Source: Paranoxybacillus sp035645275
GTDB lineage: Bacteria > Bacillota > Bacilli > Bacillales > Anoxybacillaceae
Assembly (NCBI GenBank): GCA_035645275.1
Contig: DASQMX010000026.1
Location: 806,001-870,000, forward strand
DNA: 64,000 nucleotides
Direction: 5' to 3'
The notes under the pieces were generated by a model. That model searched no databases and was not told the DNA's origin. It saw only the letters and a program-made list of their open reading frames with translations. A program made the translations under genes and the position numbers. This document shows positions 51,143 to 59,279 of this stretch, piece after piece (the first letter of the stretch is position 1; each line of letters begins with the position of its first letter).

Positions 51143-52414
51143 TTATTCTCCCATGTTTTTAATGAGAGCATCAGCGAATTCAGAGCATTTTACTTCTGTC
51201 GCGTCTTCCATGAGACGAGCAAAATCGTAAGTAACGACTTTAGAAGCAATTGTTTTTTCCATTGCATCAATGATTAATTTTGCCGCTTCATTCCAGCCAA
51301 GATGCTCAAACATCATTACGCCTGATAAGATAACAGATGATGGGTTCACTTTATCTAATCCAGCATACTTTGGAGCTGTACCGTGAGTAGCCTCAAAGAT
51401 GGCATGTCCAGTCTCATAGTTAATATTAGCGCCTGGAGCAATACCGATACCGCCGACTTGAGCAGCAAGCGCATCAGAAATGTAGTCACCGTTTAAGTTC
51501 ATTGTCGCTACTACATCAAACTCGCGCGGACGAGTTAAAATTTGTTGTAAGAAGATATCAGCAATCGCATCTTTAACGATGATTTTTCCTGCTGCTTCTG
51601 CCTCTGCTTGCGCTTTGTTTGCTGCTTCCTTTCCTTCTTTTTCAACGATGCGGTCATACTCTGCCCATGTAAACACCTTGTCGCCAAATTCTTGTTCCGC
51701 TAATTCATAACCCCAGTTTTTGAACGCGCCCTCTGTATATTTCATGATGTTACCTTTATGTACGAGCGTTACTGACTTGCGGCCATGCTCGATTGCATAT
51801 TTAATCGCAGCGCGGACTAAACGTTTTGTTCCTTCTTCTGAGATTGGCTTGATGCCAATACCAGATGTTTCTGGGAAGCGGATTTTGCGAACTCCCATTT
51901 CGTTTTGTAAGAAATCAATCAGTTTTTTCACTTCTTCAGTGCCACTTGCATACTCGATTCCAGCATAAATATCTTCCGTATTTTCGCGGAAAATAACCAT
52001 ATCCGTATCTTCCGGACGCTTAACCGGTGAAGGTACTCCTTTGAAATAGCGAACTGGGCGCAAGCAAACAAACAAATCTAACTCTTGACGAAGAGCTACG
52101 TTGAGGGAACGAATACCGCCACCAACTGGAGTTGTTAACGGTCCTTTAATTGCAATTATGTATTCGCGAATCGTATCCAATGTTTCTTGCGGCAGCCATT
52201 CTCCTGTTTGTTTGAACGCTTTTTCGCCTGCAAGAACTTCTTTCCAAACAATTTTCTTTTCGCCTTTATAGGCTTTTTCAACGGCTGCTTCTAATACGCG
52301 GGACGCTGCCGCCCAAATGTCCGGACCTGTTCCATCGCCTTCAATAAAAGGAATAATTGGATTGTTAGGTACGTTTAAAACACCATTCGTAACTGTAATT
52401 TTTTCACCTTGCAT
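51143..52414 (-). CDS. icd: Isocitrate dehydrogenase (NADP+)
   Basis: A 423-residue IDH: substrate-phosphate loop GIRSLNVALRQELDLFVCLRP, FRENTEDIYAGIEYASGT (Ser/Asn region), metal Asp motif NLNGDYISDALAAQVGGIG, and NADP-binding HGTAPKYAGLDKVNPSSVI. The start MQGEKITVTNGVL at 52414, with GGAGG about ten bases upstream, equals B. subtilis Icd length. Frame-open codons upstream (52423, 52432) are badly spaced. Middle gene of citZ-icd-mdh. Confidence 0.98.
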   Translation of the reverse strand: MQGEKITVTNGVLNVPNNPIIPFIEGDGTGPDIWAAASRVLEAAVEKAYKGEKKIVWKEVLAGEKAFKQTGEWLPQETLDTIREYIIAIKGPLTTPVGGGIRSLNVALRQELDLFVCLRPVRYFKGVPSPVKRPEDTDMVIFRENTEDIYAGIEYASGTEEVKKLIDFLQNEMGVRKIRFPETSGIGIKPISEEGTKRLVRAAIKYAIEHGRKSVTLVHKGNIMKYTEGAFKNWGYELAEQEFGDKVFTWAEYDRIVEKEGKEAANKAQAEAEAAGKIIVKDAIADIFLQQILTRPREFDVVATMNLNGDYISDALAAQVGGIGIAPGANINYETGHAIFEATHGTAPKYAGLDKVNPSSVILSGVMMFEHLGWNEAAKLIIDAMEKTIASKVVTYDFARLMEDATEVKCSEFADALIKNMGE

Positions 52415-52520
52415 CTCGGTCACAACCTCCATTTTATTTAATTTTAAAGGTGAGAATTGAAAAGCCCATTCTCACCTTTCAGTGACGATGAGTAAAAGCG
52501 GTGTTCAGCAAAGAAGTGAA

Positions 52521-53639
52521 TCATATTCTTTGCTCGAGTGGTACATACTTCTGCTTTTGTGGGCCTGTATATTCAGCACGCGGGCGAATGAGACGGTTAT
52601 TTTCATACTGCTCTAAAATATGCGCTAACCAGCCAGACATGCGGCTCACTGCGAAAATCGGCGTAAATAAATCATGGTCAATTTTTAAACAATGATAGAC
52701 AGACGCTGAATAAAAATCAACGTTTGGCGGTAATGGCTTAGTAGAATTCATGAGCTCTTCAATCTTCACTGACATTTCATACCAATGAGGCTCACCGACA
52801 AGTTTTGTTAATTTCTCAGACATTTTCTTTAAGTGTTTTGCACGCGGGTCTCCTTTACGGTATACGCGATGACCGAAGCCCATAATTTTCTCTTTGTTTT
52901 CTAATTTTTTTCGAATATATGGTTCAACATTTTCAACTGTGCCGATTTCTGTCAGCATTTTCATAACTGCTTCATTTGCGCCGCCATGAAGCGGTCCTTT
53001 TAGCGCTCCAATTGCCGCAGTAATACCGGAGTATACGTCTGATAACGTCGCCACACAAACGCGTGCAGTAAATGTAGAAGCATTCAACTCGTGGTCAGCG
53101 TGAAGCACAAGTGCTTTATCTAACGCTTCTACCGCAATTTCATTCGGCTCTTCTCCCGTGAGCATATACAAGAAGTTAGCAGCAAAGCTTAAATCTTTGC
53201 GCGGCTCCACCGGCTCTAATCCTTTGCGAATGCGGGAAAAAGCAGTAACAATTGTCGGCACTTTTGCTTGGAGACGAATCGCTTTGCGATAATTCGCTTC
53301 TGCATCCATTACGTCTGCCTCTTCATCATATACTCCTAATAGTGAAATCGCTGTTCTTAACGCTGCCATCGGGTGCACTTTGTCAATTGGACACATTTTA
53401 AAATGATCAATAACTTCTTTTGGAATGGATGCATTTTCCGCTAATTGTTTCTTTAACTCTTCCAACTCTTGTTTATTTGGAAGCTTGCGATGCCAAAGGA
53501 GATAGACAACCTCTTCAAACGTCGCATTTTCTGCTAAATCATCAATGTCGTAGCCTACATACGTTAACGTATCATCAATAATAGAGCTAATCGTCGAAGT
53601 GGTTGCAACAACCCCTTCTAGACCGCGTGTTACTGTCAT
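52521..53639 (-). CDS. citZ: Citrate synthase
   Basis: A 372-residue type II citrate synthase. Catalytic residues are in LVLHADHELNASTFTARV (His), IMGFGHRVYRKGDPRAKHL (His) and HCLKIDHDLFTPIFAVSR (Asp region); GPLHGGANEAVMKML is conserved. MTVTRGLEGVVATTS at 53639 has AAGGAGAG eight bases upstream. First gene of the citZ-icd-mdh cluster; its upstream region carries a cre match and a 14-bp inverted repeat. Confidence 0.98.
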   Translation of the reverse strand: MTVTRGLEGVVATTSTISSIIDDTLTYVGYDIDDLAENATFEEVVYLLWHRKLPNKQELEELKKQLAENASIPKEVIDHFKMCPIDKVHPMAALRTAISLLGVYDEEADVMDAEANYRKAIRLQAKVPTIVTAFSRIRKGLEPVEPRKDLSFAANFLYMLTGEEPNEIAVEALDKALVLHADHELNASTFTARVCVATLSDVYSGITAAIGALKGPLHGGANEAVMKMLTEIGTVENVEPYIRKKLENKEKIMGFGHRVYRKGDPRAKHLKKMSEKLTKLVGEPHWYEMSVKIEELMNSTKPLPPNVDFYSASVYHCLKIDHDLFTPIFAVSRMSGWLAHILEQYENNRLIRPRAEYTGPQKQKYVPLEQRI

Positions 53640-53734
53640 ACCCATCTCTCCTTTTCGATAAAATTCCCCTTTTCCTATCGTGATGTCATGATGAAAGCGA
53701 GCGCTCGCTCAAAACAGATGAATAAAAATGCGAA

Positions 53735-53803
53735 AGAAAATGCTTACATTTTATCATATATTCATATTGTCACTTGTAACACTTGAAATAGTGACAATAT
53801 GAA
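53735..53803 (-). promoter_or_regulatory. citZ upstream control region: cre site plus 14-bp inverted repeat
   Basis: TGTAAGCATTTTCT (minus strand, 53735-53748) resembles cre sites used by CcpA at citZ. Upstream, TTCATATTGTCACT (53761-53774) is repeated exactly inverted at 53790-53803 with a 15-bp spacer, an operator-like dyad. A plausible minus-strand -10 (TATGAT) lies between them. No classical CcpC ATAA-N7-TTAT pair was recognised with certainty. Confidence 0.6.
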
Positions 53804-53930
53804 TACAATGGAACTATTATCCTCATTTTCGAAAGTGAGGTAACTTCCGTCTCTATTATAAACAATTATCTGACTTTTGTGAATCAAAAGAACTCATTAT
53901 GTATAAAATATTATCACAAAAAAATTATTT

Positions 53931-54386
53931 TTAAAAAAATTCTACTATTTTTATTGCGATATATGCAATTCCTGCCCCTACTAATGGGCCAACAGCTATC
54001 CCATTAAATAGCGAGACAGCCAAAATCGTCCCAAGTACAAGCGCTGTCGTAATATGCGGATCATTTGCTAACAAATTTACCCCGCCTTTTGCCAACAGAG
54101 CAACAATGACACCGGATATAAGGGCAATCCAGGCAGAGAATGACTGTAAAGATTCCATTAGTTGCTTAAAACCGATGTCTCCTGTAGCAATCGGCGCTAA
54201 TACGGCAATCGTAATTACCGTTACTCCCCAGTGAATTCCCTTATCTTGAATAGCAGGCAGCAATTTTCCTTCCATCCCAATCAGTTTAATCAACAATAAA
54301 ACAATTACAGCAATCATTAATGATTGATTTTTCGCAATCAATCCAATCACTAGTAAAACCAATAAAAATAGTACCGATTGAGTCAA
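53931..54386 (-). CDS. ytwI: DUF441 membrane protein YtwI
   Basis: A 151-residue protein with four or five hydrophobic helices. LLVIGLIAKNQSLMIAVIVL, the GIHWGVTVITIAVLAPIATG segment and GTILAVSLFNGIAVGPLVGA identify the DUF441/YtwI family; function unknown. The start is TTG 54386 (MTQSVLFLLVLL), with AAGGAAGGA upstream. It lies between citZ and ytvI, transcribed divergently from ytvI, as in B. subtilis. Confidence 0.9.
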   Translation of the reverse strand: MTQSVLFLLVLLVIGLIAKNQSLMIAVIVLLLIKLIGMEGKLLPAIQDKGIHWGVTVITIAVLAPIATGDIGFKQLMESLQSFSAWIALISGVIVALLAKGGVNLLANDPHITTALVLGTILAVSLFNGIAVGPLVGAGIAYIAIKIVEFF

Positions 54387-54525
54387 AACAAATCCTTCCT
54401 TTCTATGATGGAATTATTAACTCATATAACATTGAAAAAGCGCGAAACCTTTAGCTTTGCAACTACGTATGTACATTGTAATATTATATTATGGTATACT
54501 ATGGGAAAATTTTGGAGGTGAAAAT

Positions 54526-55644
54526 TTGCCAACACATCATTTATATAGCATTTTGCGCTTTTTGTTCGTTATTGCTGTTATCGTCATCGGCGCAATGAGC
54601 CTTTACTACATATCGACCATTACATATCCTTTTATCATCGCTTTTTTAATTGCGTTCATGATTAATCCTTTCGTTAACTATTTAGAACAAAAAGGAAAAA
54701 TGCCGAGATCGCTAGCAGTTATTCTTGTCTTGCTTCTTTTATTTGCAATTGTCGCTGGTCTATTAACACTGTTAATCGCAGAAATCGTCTCAGGAACACA
54801 ATATTTGGCAAACGTCGTCCCGCATCATTTTCAAAAATTAATTGTTTACATCGAAGACTTTTTTGCCAGTCAAATTATTCCGCTTTACAACCAGCTTACC
54901 ATCATTTTTAAAAATTTAGATGCAAGCCAGCAAGACACGATTATGAACAACATTCAATCAGTAGGAACAAAAATTGCAACAACCGTTGGCAATTTTATTC
55001 AAGCACTGCTTGAAAACATTCCAAATTTACTTAGCTGGCTGCCGAATGCGGCAACAGTCATCATCTTTTCATTGTTAGCCACATTCTTTATCAGCAAAGA
55101 CTGGTACCGTCTAAGCGGAGCGGTGCAAAAAATTTTACCAAATAAAGCAAGAACAAGCGGAAAAACCGTATTTATCGATTTAAAAAAGGCTTTAGTAGGC
55201 TTTGTTAAAGCACAAGCGACTCTCATTTCGATTACAACCGTCATCGTATTGATCGGTTTACTTCTTCTCGGCGTAGATTATGCCATTACGATTGCGCTTA
55301 TTATTGGAATTGTGGACATCCTTCCGTATCTAGGAACAGGCGCTGTATTTGTGCCATGGATTATTTATTCTGCTGTAAGCGGGGATATACCGTTTGCGAT
55401 TGGTTTAGGTGTTTTATATATCGTCGTTTTAGTGCAAAGACAAATCATGGAGCCGAAAGTATTATCATCGACGATTGGTTTAGATCCTCTTGCAACGCTT
55501 ATCGCTTTGTTTGTCGGTTTTAAACTGATCGGATTTCTCGGGTTAATTGTCGGTCCTGTCGTGCTTGTGATTATTCGCGCCTTACATAGTGCAAACGTGT
55601 TCCGCGATCTTTGGCAATTTATCATCGGAAAACCAACGTCATGA
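54526..55644 (+). CDS. ytvI: AI-2E/YtvI family permease-like membrane protein
   Basis: A 372-residue membrane protein of the AI-2E transporter family (UPF0118): two N-terminal spans (about 10-55), an extracytoplasmic helical insert, then five or six spans with IIGIVDILPYLGTGAVFVPW and MEPKVLSSTIGLDPLATLIAL, the family's hallmark. Annotated in B. subtilis as sporulation-related YtvI; transport substrate unproven. The start is TTG 54526, set by GGAGGTG; codons further upstream have no site. A -10 (TATACT) lies about 30 bp upstream. Confidence 0.93.
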   Translation: MPTHHLYSILRFLFVIAVIVIGAMSLYYISTITYPFIIAFLIAFMINPFVNYLEQKGKMPRSLAVILVLLLLFAIVAGLLTLLIAEIVSGTQYLANVVPHHFQKLIVYIEDFFASQIIPLYNQLTIIFKNLDASQQDTIMNNIQSVGTKIATTVGNFIQALLENIPNLLSWLPNAATVIIFSLLATFFISKDWYRLSGAVQKILPNKARTSGKTVFIDLKKALVGFVKAQATLISITTVIVLIGLLLLGVDYAITIALIIGIVDILPYLGTGAVFVPWIIYSAVSGDIPFAIGLGVLYIVVLVQRQIMEPKVLSSTIGLDPLATLIALFVGFKLIGFLGLIVGPVVLVIIRALHSANVFRDLWQFIIGKPTS

Positions 55645-55652
55645 ACCTCTCC

Positions 55653-55690
55653 CACCTAACCTCCGTTTAGAGGTAGGGGACTTCTTGGAA
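55653..55690. other. Hairpin after ytvI, possibly an IS200/IS605-type end remnant
   Basis: CCCACCTAACCTCCGTTTAG followed by AGGTAGGGGACTTCTTGG folds as a short imperfect hairpin (CCTAACCTC / GAGGTAGGGG) but has no T-run, so it is a poor terminator. The hairpin plus GGGGACTTCTTGG wording recalls right ends of IS200/IS605-family elements in Bacillaceae; this is from memory and unverified. No transposase frame is nearby. Confidence 0.3.
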
Positions 55691-55701
55691 AAATATTAAA
55701 T

Positions 55702-55818
55702 AGTAAAGAGGCTGACCTAAAGCAAAGTGCCAGACCTCACAGCCACAATTGTACATCATATTTTCAAAGTTGAATTGTGCGTGAGGTAAGACACTTATAA
55801 GAGTCAGCCTCTTTACCG
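55702..55818. repeat. Dispersed palindromic repeat, copy I
   Basis: Outer arms TAAAGAGGCTGACC / GAGTCAGCCTCTTTA, inner arms AAGTGCCAGACCTCACA / TGCGTGAGGTAAGACACTT, centre CCACAATTGTACATC ... TTGAATTGTG. It lies between the convergent ytvI and fxsA stop codons, overlapping the fxsA stop. Confidence 0.88.
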
Positions 55819-56202
55819 TTTAATGTAAAAAAACGTTCTTGTTTCAAAAAGCGATTTTAACCAACGACCTAAAAAAGGCTTAATCCATCTTCTCGTGAAC
55901 GGAATTAATAAAATAAATCCTAATAAATCGGTAATAAATCCTGGTGTAAGTAAAACAACACCTCCAACGAGAATACAAATCCCGTCAAGAACCGCTTCAT
56001 TCGGAATTCTTCCATACATCAATTCTTGTTTTGCCTGGCGAATCGTCTCTGTGCCTTCACGTTTCGCTAGCCAAGCCCCCATAACTCCTGTAGCGATAAT
56101 CAGTCCTACCGTAGGCCATACCCCAAGCACACTACCTGAAAGTACTAATAAAGCAATTTCAAGAGCTGGAATAACAATAAGGAGAGACACTAACAGTTTC
56201 AT
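55813..56202 (-). CDS. fxsA: FxsA family membrane protein
   Basis: A 129-residue protein with three to four hydrophobic segments. FxsA-family signatures are IPALEIALLVLSGSVLGVWP, GLIIATGVMGAWLAKREG and GGVVLLTPGFITDLLGFIL, with a basic tail. In E. coli FxsA relieves phage T7 exclusion; the Bacillus role is unknown (B. subtilis YtzA). The ATG at 56202 has a weak site. It lies downstream of pyk, past a terminator. Confidence 0.92.
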   Translation of the reverse strand: MKLLVSLLIVIPALEIALLVLSGSVLGVWPTVGLIIATGVMGAWLAKREGTETIRQAKQELMYGRIPNEAVLDGICILVGGVVLLTPGFITDLLGFILLIPFTRRWIKPFLGRWLKSLFETRTFFYIKR

Positions 56203-56228
56203 CTACATCAAACTCCATATCTTTATAA

Positions 56229-56262
56229 TAAAAGCAGAGAAGAAAACTTCCCTGCTTTTATT
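56229..56262. terminator. Terminator after pyk
   Basis: AAAAGCAGAGAAG / CTTCCCTGCTTTT, a 13-bp stem with one wobble and a 4-base loop, with A/T tails on both sides, just after the pyk stop (56268). Confidence 0.9.
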
Positions 56263-56267
56263 ATATC

Positions 56268-58028
56268 CTATAGAACGCTGGCATGCCCTTGATAAATGGC
56301 GCCAAATCCGGCATCCACCGTAATTTCCTGACCATCTTTCAAAATGGATGTCGCATTTTCTACACCGACAATAACCGGAATGCCAAGGCTTAAGCCTACA
56401 ACTGCTGCATGGCTTGTTAAACCGCCTTCCTCCGTAATAATCGCTGCTGCTTTTTGTAGTGCTTTCATCATATCAGCATCTGTGCTGTGCGTCACAAGGA
56501 TATCGCCTTCGGTCATTTTCTCGACTGCTTCTTCAGCCGTTTTCGCAATCACCGCTTTGCCAAAAGCAGATTTACGTCCAATTCCTTGACCTTTCGCAAT
56601 AACATCGCCAACGACATGAACCTTCATTAAGTTAGTAGACCCTGTTTCTCCAACAGGCACACCAGCCGTAATAACGACTAAATCGCCATGCTTGACAATA
56701 CCTGTCTCAACGGCTGACTCGACAGCTATATCAAGCATTTCATCTGTAGAGTTTGCTTGAGGAGCCACTTTTGAATATACGCCCCATACAAGCGCTAGTT
56801 TACGGGAAACAGCTTCATCTGCTGTAACAGCGACAATTGGCGCTTTCGGACGGTATTTCGAAATCATGCGTGCTGTATATCCTGATACGGTCGGTGTAAC
56901 AATGGCAGCCACGTCAAGATTTAACGCTGTATGGGCAACAGACTGACCAATTGCATCTGTAATCGTTGTCCCACTTTGTTTTGTACGCTGTGTCAACAAA
57001 TCGCGATATTGTAGCGCTTGCTCAGTGCGCGAAGCAATTTGATGCATGGTTTTTACCGCTTCCACAGGATAACATCCAGCAGCGGTTTCACCTGATAACA
57101 TAATCGCATCTGTACCATCAAAAATAGCATTGGCCACATCGCTTGCTTCCGCGCGAGTCGGGCGTGGATTACGCTGCATCGAATCTAACATTTGCGTTGC
57201 TGTAATGACCGGCTTGCCGAGCGCATTACATTTTTTAATTAGCTCTTTTTGCACAAGTGGCACTTCTTCAGCCGGAATTTCCACACCTAAATCACCGCGC
57301 GCTACCATTAAACCATCTGCCACTTCAAGAATTTCATCAATATTGTCGACACCTTCTTGATTTTCGATTTTCGGAATAATTTGGATATGAAGAGCATTGT
57401 GCTTTTCGAGCAGTTCACGAATTTCAAGCACATCGGAAGCACGACGGACAAAAGACGCGGCAATAAAGTCAATTCCTTGTTCAATACCGAAAATGATGTC
57501 CTGAGCATCTTTTTCTGTAATACCAGGCAAATTCACGCGAACTCCTGGAACATTGACGCCTTTTTTATTTTTTAACACACCACTATTTAATACTTTTGTC
57601 TTAATTTCTCCTTTTTCCTTGTCGATAGACAACACTTCTAAACCGATTAAACCATCGTCGAGGAGAATTTTGGAACCCACGGTGACGTCATCAATCAAGC
57701 CTGCGTACGTAATGGAAAACTTCTCAGGGGTACCAAGCACCTCTTCCATCGAAATAACAACTTCAGAACCTTCTTTTAATTCAATCGCACCATTTTCCAT
57801 ATTATGCGTGCGAATTTCTGGTCCTTTCGTATCAAGAAGAATCGCGACTGTCTTGCCCGTAATTTTTGACGCTTCGCGAATATTTTTAATGCGTGCGCCA
57901 TGTTCTTCATAATCACCATGGGAAAAATTAAGACGCGCCACGTTCATTCCTGCTTCGATTAACTCCACTAATTTTTCAACGCTCTCGCTTGCCGGACCAA
58001 TCGTACAAACAATTTTCGTTTTACGCAT
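56268..58028 (-). CDS. pyk: Pyruvate kinase with C-terminal PEP-utiliser-like domain
   Basis: A 586-residue enzyme making pyruvate and ATP from PEP. The core has MRKTKIVCTIGPASES, the catalytic segment IPKIENQEGVDNIDEI, MVARGDLGVEIP and ITATQMLDSMQRNPRPTRAE. Beyond residue about 475 is the extra domain (EEGGLTSHAAVVGLSLGIPV) resembling the PEP-utilising mobile domain, but its motif reads TSHAA; Bacillus and Geobacillus enzymes share this extension. The start at 58028 is set by GGAGG seven bases upstream. It is 49 bp after pfkA. Confidence 0.98.
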   Translation of the reverse strand: MRKTKIVCTIGPASESVEKLVELIEAGMNVARLNFSHGDYEEHGARIKNIREASKITGKTVAILLDTKGPEIRTHNMENGAIELKEGSEVVISMEEVLGTPEKFSITYAGLIDDVTVGSKILLDDGLIGLEVLSIDKEKGEIKTKVLNSGVLKNKKGVNVPGVRVNLPGITEKDAQDIIFGIEQGIDFIAASFVRRASDVLEIRELLEKHNALHIQIIPKIENQEGVDNIDEILEVADGLMVARGDLGVEIPAEEVPLVQKELIKKCNALGKPVITATQMLDSMQRNPRPTRAEASDVANAIFDGTDAIMLSGETAAGCYPVEAVKTMHQIASRTEQALQYRDLLTQRTKQSGTTITDAIGQSVAHTALNLDVAAIVTPTVSGYTARMISKYRPKAPIVAVTADEAVSRKLALVWGVYSKVAPQANSTDEMLDIAVESAVETGIVKHGDLVVITAGVPVGETGSTNLMKVHVVGDVIAKGQGIGRKSAFGKAVIAKTAEEAVEKMTEGDILVTHSTDADMMKALQKAAAIITEEGGLTSHAAVVGLSLGIPVIVGVENATSILKDGQEITVDAGFGAIYQGHASVL

Positions 58029-58076
58029 ACCGTTTCCTCCTAGTAACACTATATGGTAACGATACCATCATATTTT

Positions 58077-59036
58077 TTAAATCGAAAGCTCTTTTGATAG
58101 TTCATACATTTTTTGTTCGACTGTATGTTTTTGTGCTAATGCTTCAATAATGTCATGGTCAACAATTTGATTATTTTGAATTCCAACGCAGCGTCCACCT
58201 TTTCCTTCAAGGAGCAATTCAACTGCACGCGCACCTAATCGGCTTGCTAATACGCGGTCGAATGCTGTTGGCGAACCGCCTCGTTGTACATGACCTAAAA
58301 CCGTAACACGTGTTTCAAACCCTGTTGCTTCTTGAATTTTCTTACCGAATTCTACTCCGCTACCAACACCTTCAGCGACGATAATAATACTGTGTTTCTT
58401 TCCACGCTCATGTCCACGCTTTAAGCGGGTAACGATATCATCCATATCATAGTCTGCTTCCGGAATTAAGATTGTTTCTGCACCACCAGCTAATCCAGCC
58501 CATAATGCAATATCTCCCGCATGACGTCCCATTACTTCAATAACATATGTACGCTCATGAGATGTTGCTGTGTCACGAATTTTGTCAATCGCGTCAATGA
58601 CTGTGTTTAGCGCTGTGTCGAAACCGATTGTAAAGTCTGTTCCCGGAATGTCATTGTCAATCGTTCCCGGCACACCGATACAAGGATAGCCATGCTCCGT
58701 CAGCTTTTTCGCCCCTTGATAAGAGCCGTCTCCACCGATAACAACTAATCCTTCAATCCCATGTTTTTTCAGCTGTTCAATCCCTTTTAACTGTCCTTCT
58801 AATGTCTTAAATTCTGGACAGCGTGCTGTATACAGCATCGTGCCGCCGCGGTGAATAATATCACCGACATCACCAACCTCTAGTTTTTTAATATTCCCAG
58901 AAATGAGCCCTGCATATCCATGGTAAATTCCAAAAACTTCAACACCATGATAAATTGCTTTTCGCACAACCGCACGAATCGCCGCATTCATACCAGGCGA
59001 ATCACCGCCACTTGTTAATACGCCTATTCTTTTCAT
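58077..59036 (-). CDS. pfkA: ATP-dependent 6-phosphofructokinase
   Basis: A 319-residue bacterial PFK. ATP site GVLTSGGDSPGMNAAIRAVV and GGDGSYQGAKKL, catalytic GTIDNDIPGTDFTIGFDTAL (Asp127-type), and the MGRHAGDIALWAGLA and GHVQRGGSPTAFDR segments are intact. It phosphorylates fructose-6-phosphate, allosterically activated by ADP and inhibited by PEP in this family. It heads the pfkA-pyk operon. A GAGGTGAGC site precedes the ATG. Confidence 0.98.
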   Translation of the reverse strand: MKRIGVLTSGGDSPGMNAAIRAVVRKAIYHGVEVFGIYHGYAGLISGNIKKLEVGDVGDIIHRGGTMLYTARCPEFKTLEGQLKGIEQLKKHGIEGLVVIGGDGSYQGAKKLTEHGYPCIGVPGTIDNDIPGTDFTIGFDTALNTVIDAIDKIRDTATSHERTYVIEVMGRHAGDIALWAGLAGGAETILIPEADYDMDDIVTRLKRGHERGKKHSIIIVAEGVGSGVEFGKKIQEATGFETRVTVLGHVQRGGSPTAFDRVLASRLGARAVELLLEGKGGRCVGIQNNQIVDHDIIEALAQKHTVEQKMYELSKELSI

Positions 59037-59083
59037 TCATGCTCACCTCATACGTTTCATTCTATGCGCAACCAAAGAAGTCT

Positions 59084-59104
59084 GACCTCATACGTCACTT
59101 TATA
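59084..59104. repeat. Fragment of the dispersed palindromic repeat (J)
   Basis: GAAGTCTGACCTCATACGTC matches one inner arm of the repeat family (AAGTCTGACCTCACG as in copy H). The partner arm is missing, so this is either a degraded copy or chance. It lies in the pfkA upstream region. Confidence 0.4.
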
Positions 59105-59169
59105 AAATAACATGAAGGATAAGTTGAAAACAATAGCGAAAAGATGGTTTTTACAAATGTGTCAATAAT

Positions 59170-59272
59170 AAAAAGCTGGCTCATGACAATAGACTTCCCT
59201 AAACGGCAACATAATAACATTTCAATCGTTTATGCCATTTAGAAAGTCAAACCTTTACTGTTGAGCCAGCTT
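59170..59272 (-). terminator. Long hairpin after accA
   Basis: AAGCTGGCTCA / TGAGCCAGCTT, a perfect 11-bp outer stem 100 bp apart, with further imperfect pairing inside (TAGACTTCCCTAAACGGCA / TGCCATTTAGAAAGTCAAA). On the minus strand it ends with TTTTTATT, so it probably terminates the acc operon. Its sequence is not that of repeats A-I, though the shape is similar. Confidence 0.7.
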
Positions 59273-59279
59273 CCTCCGT

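Noticed and set aside
53695..53712. AGCGAGCGCTCGCT palindrome near the citZ start as an operator
   Set aside because: Noted as a self-complementary 14-mer, but it lies in the untranslated leader without match to a known regulator site; evidence too thin to call.
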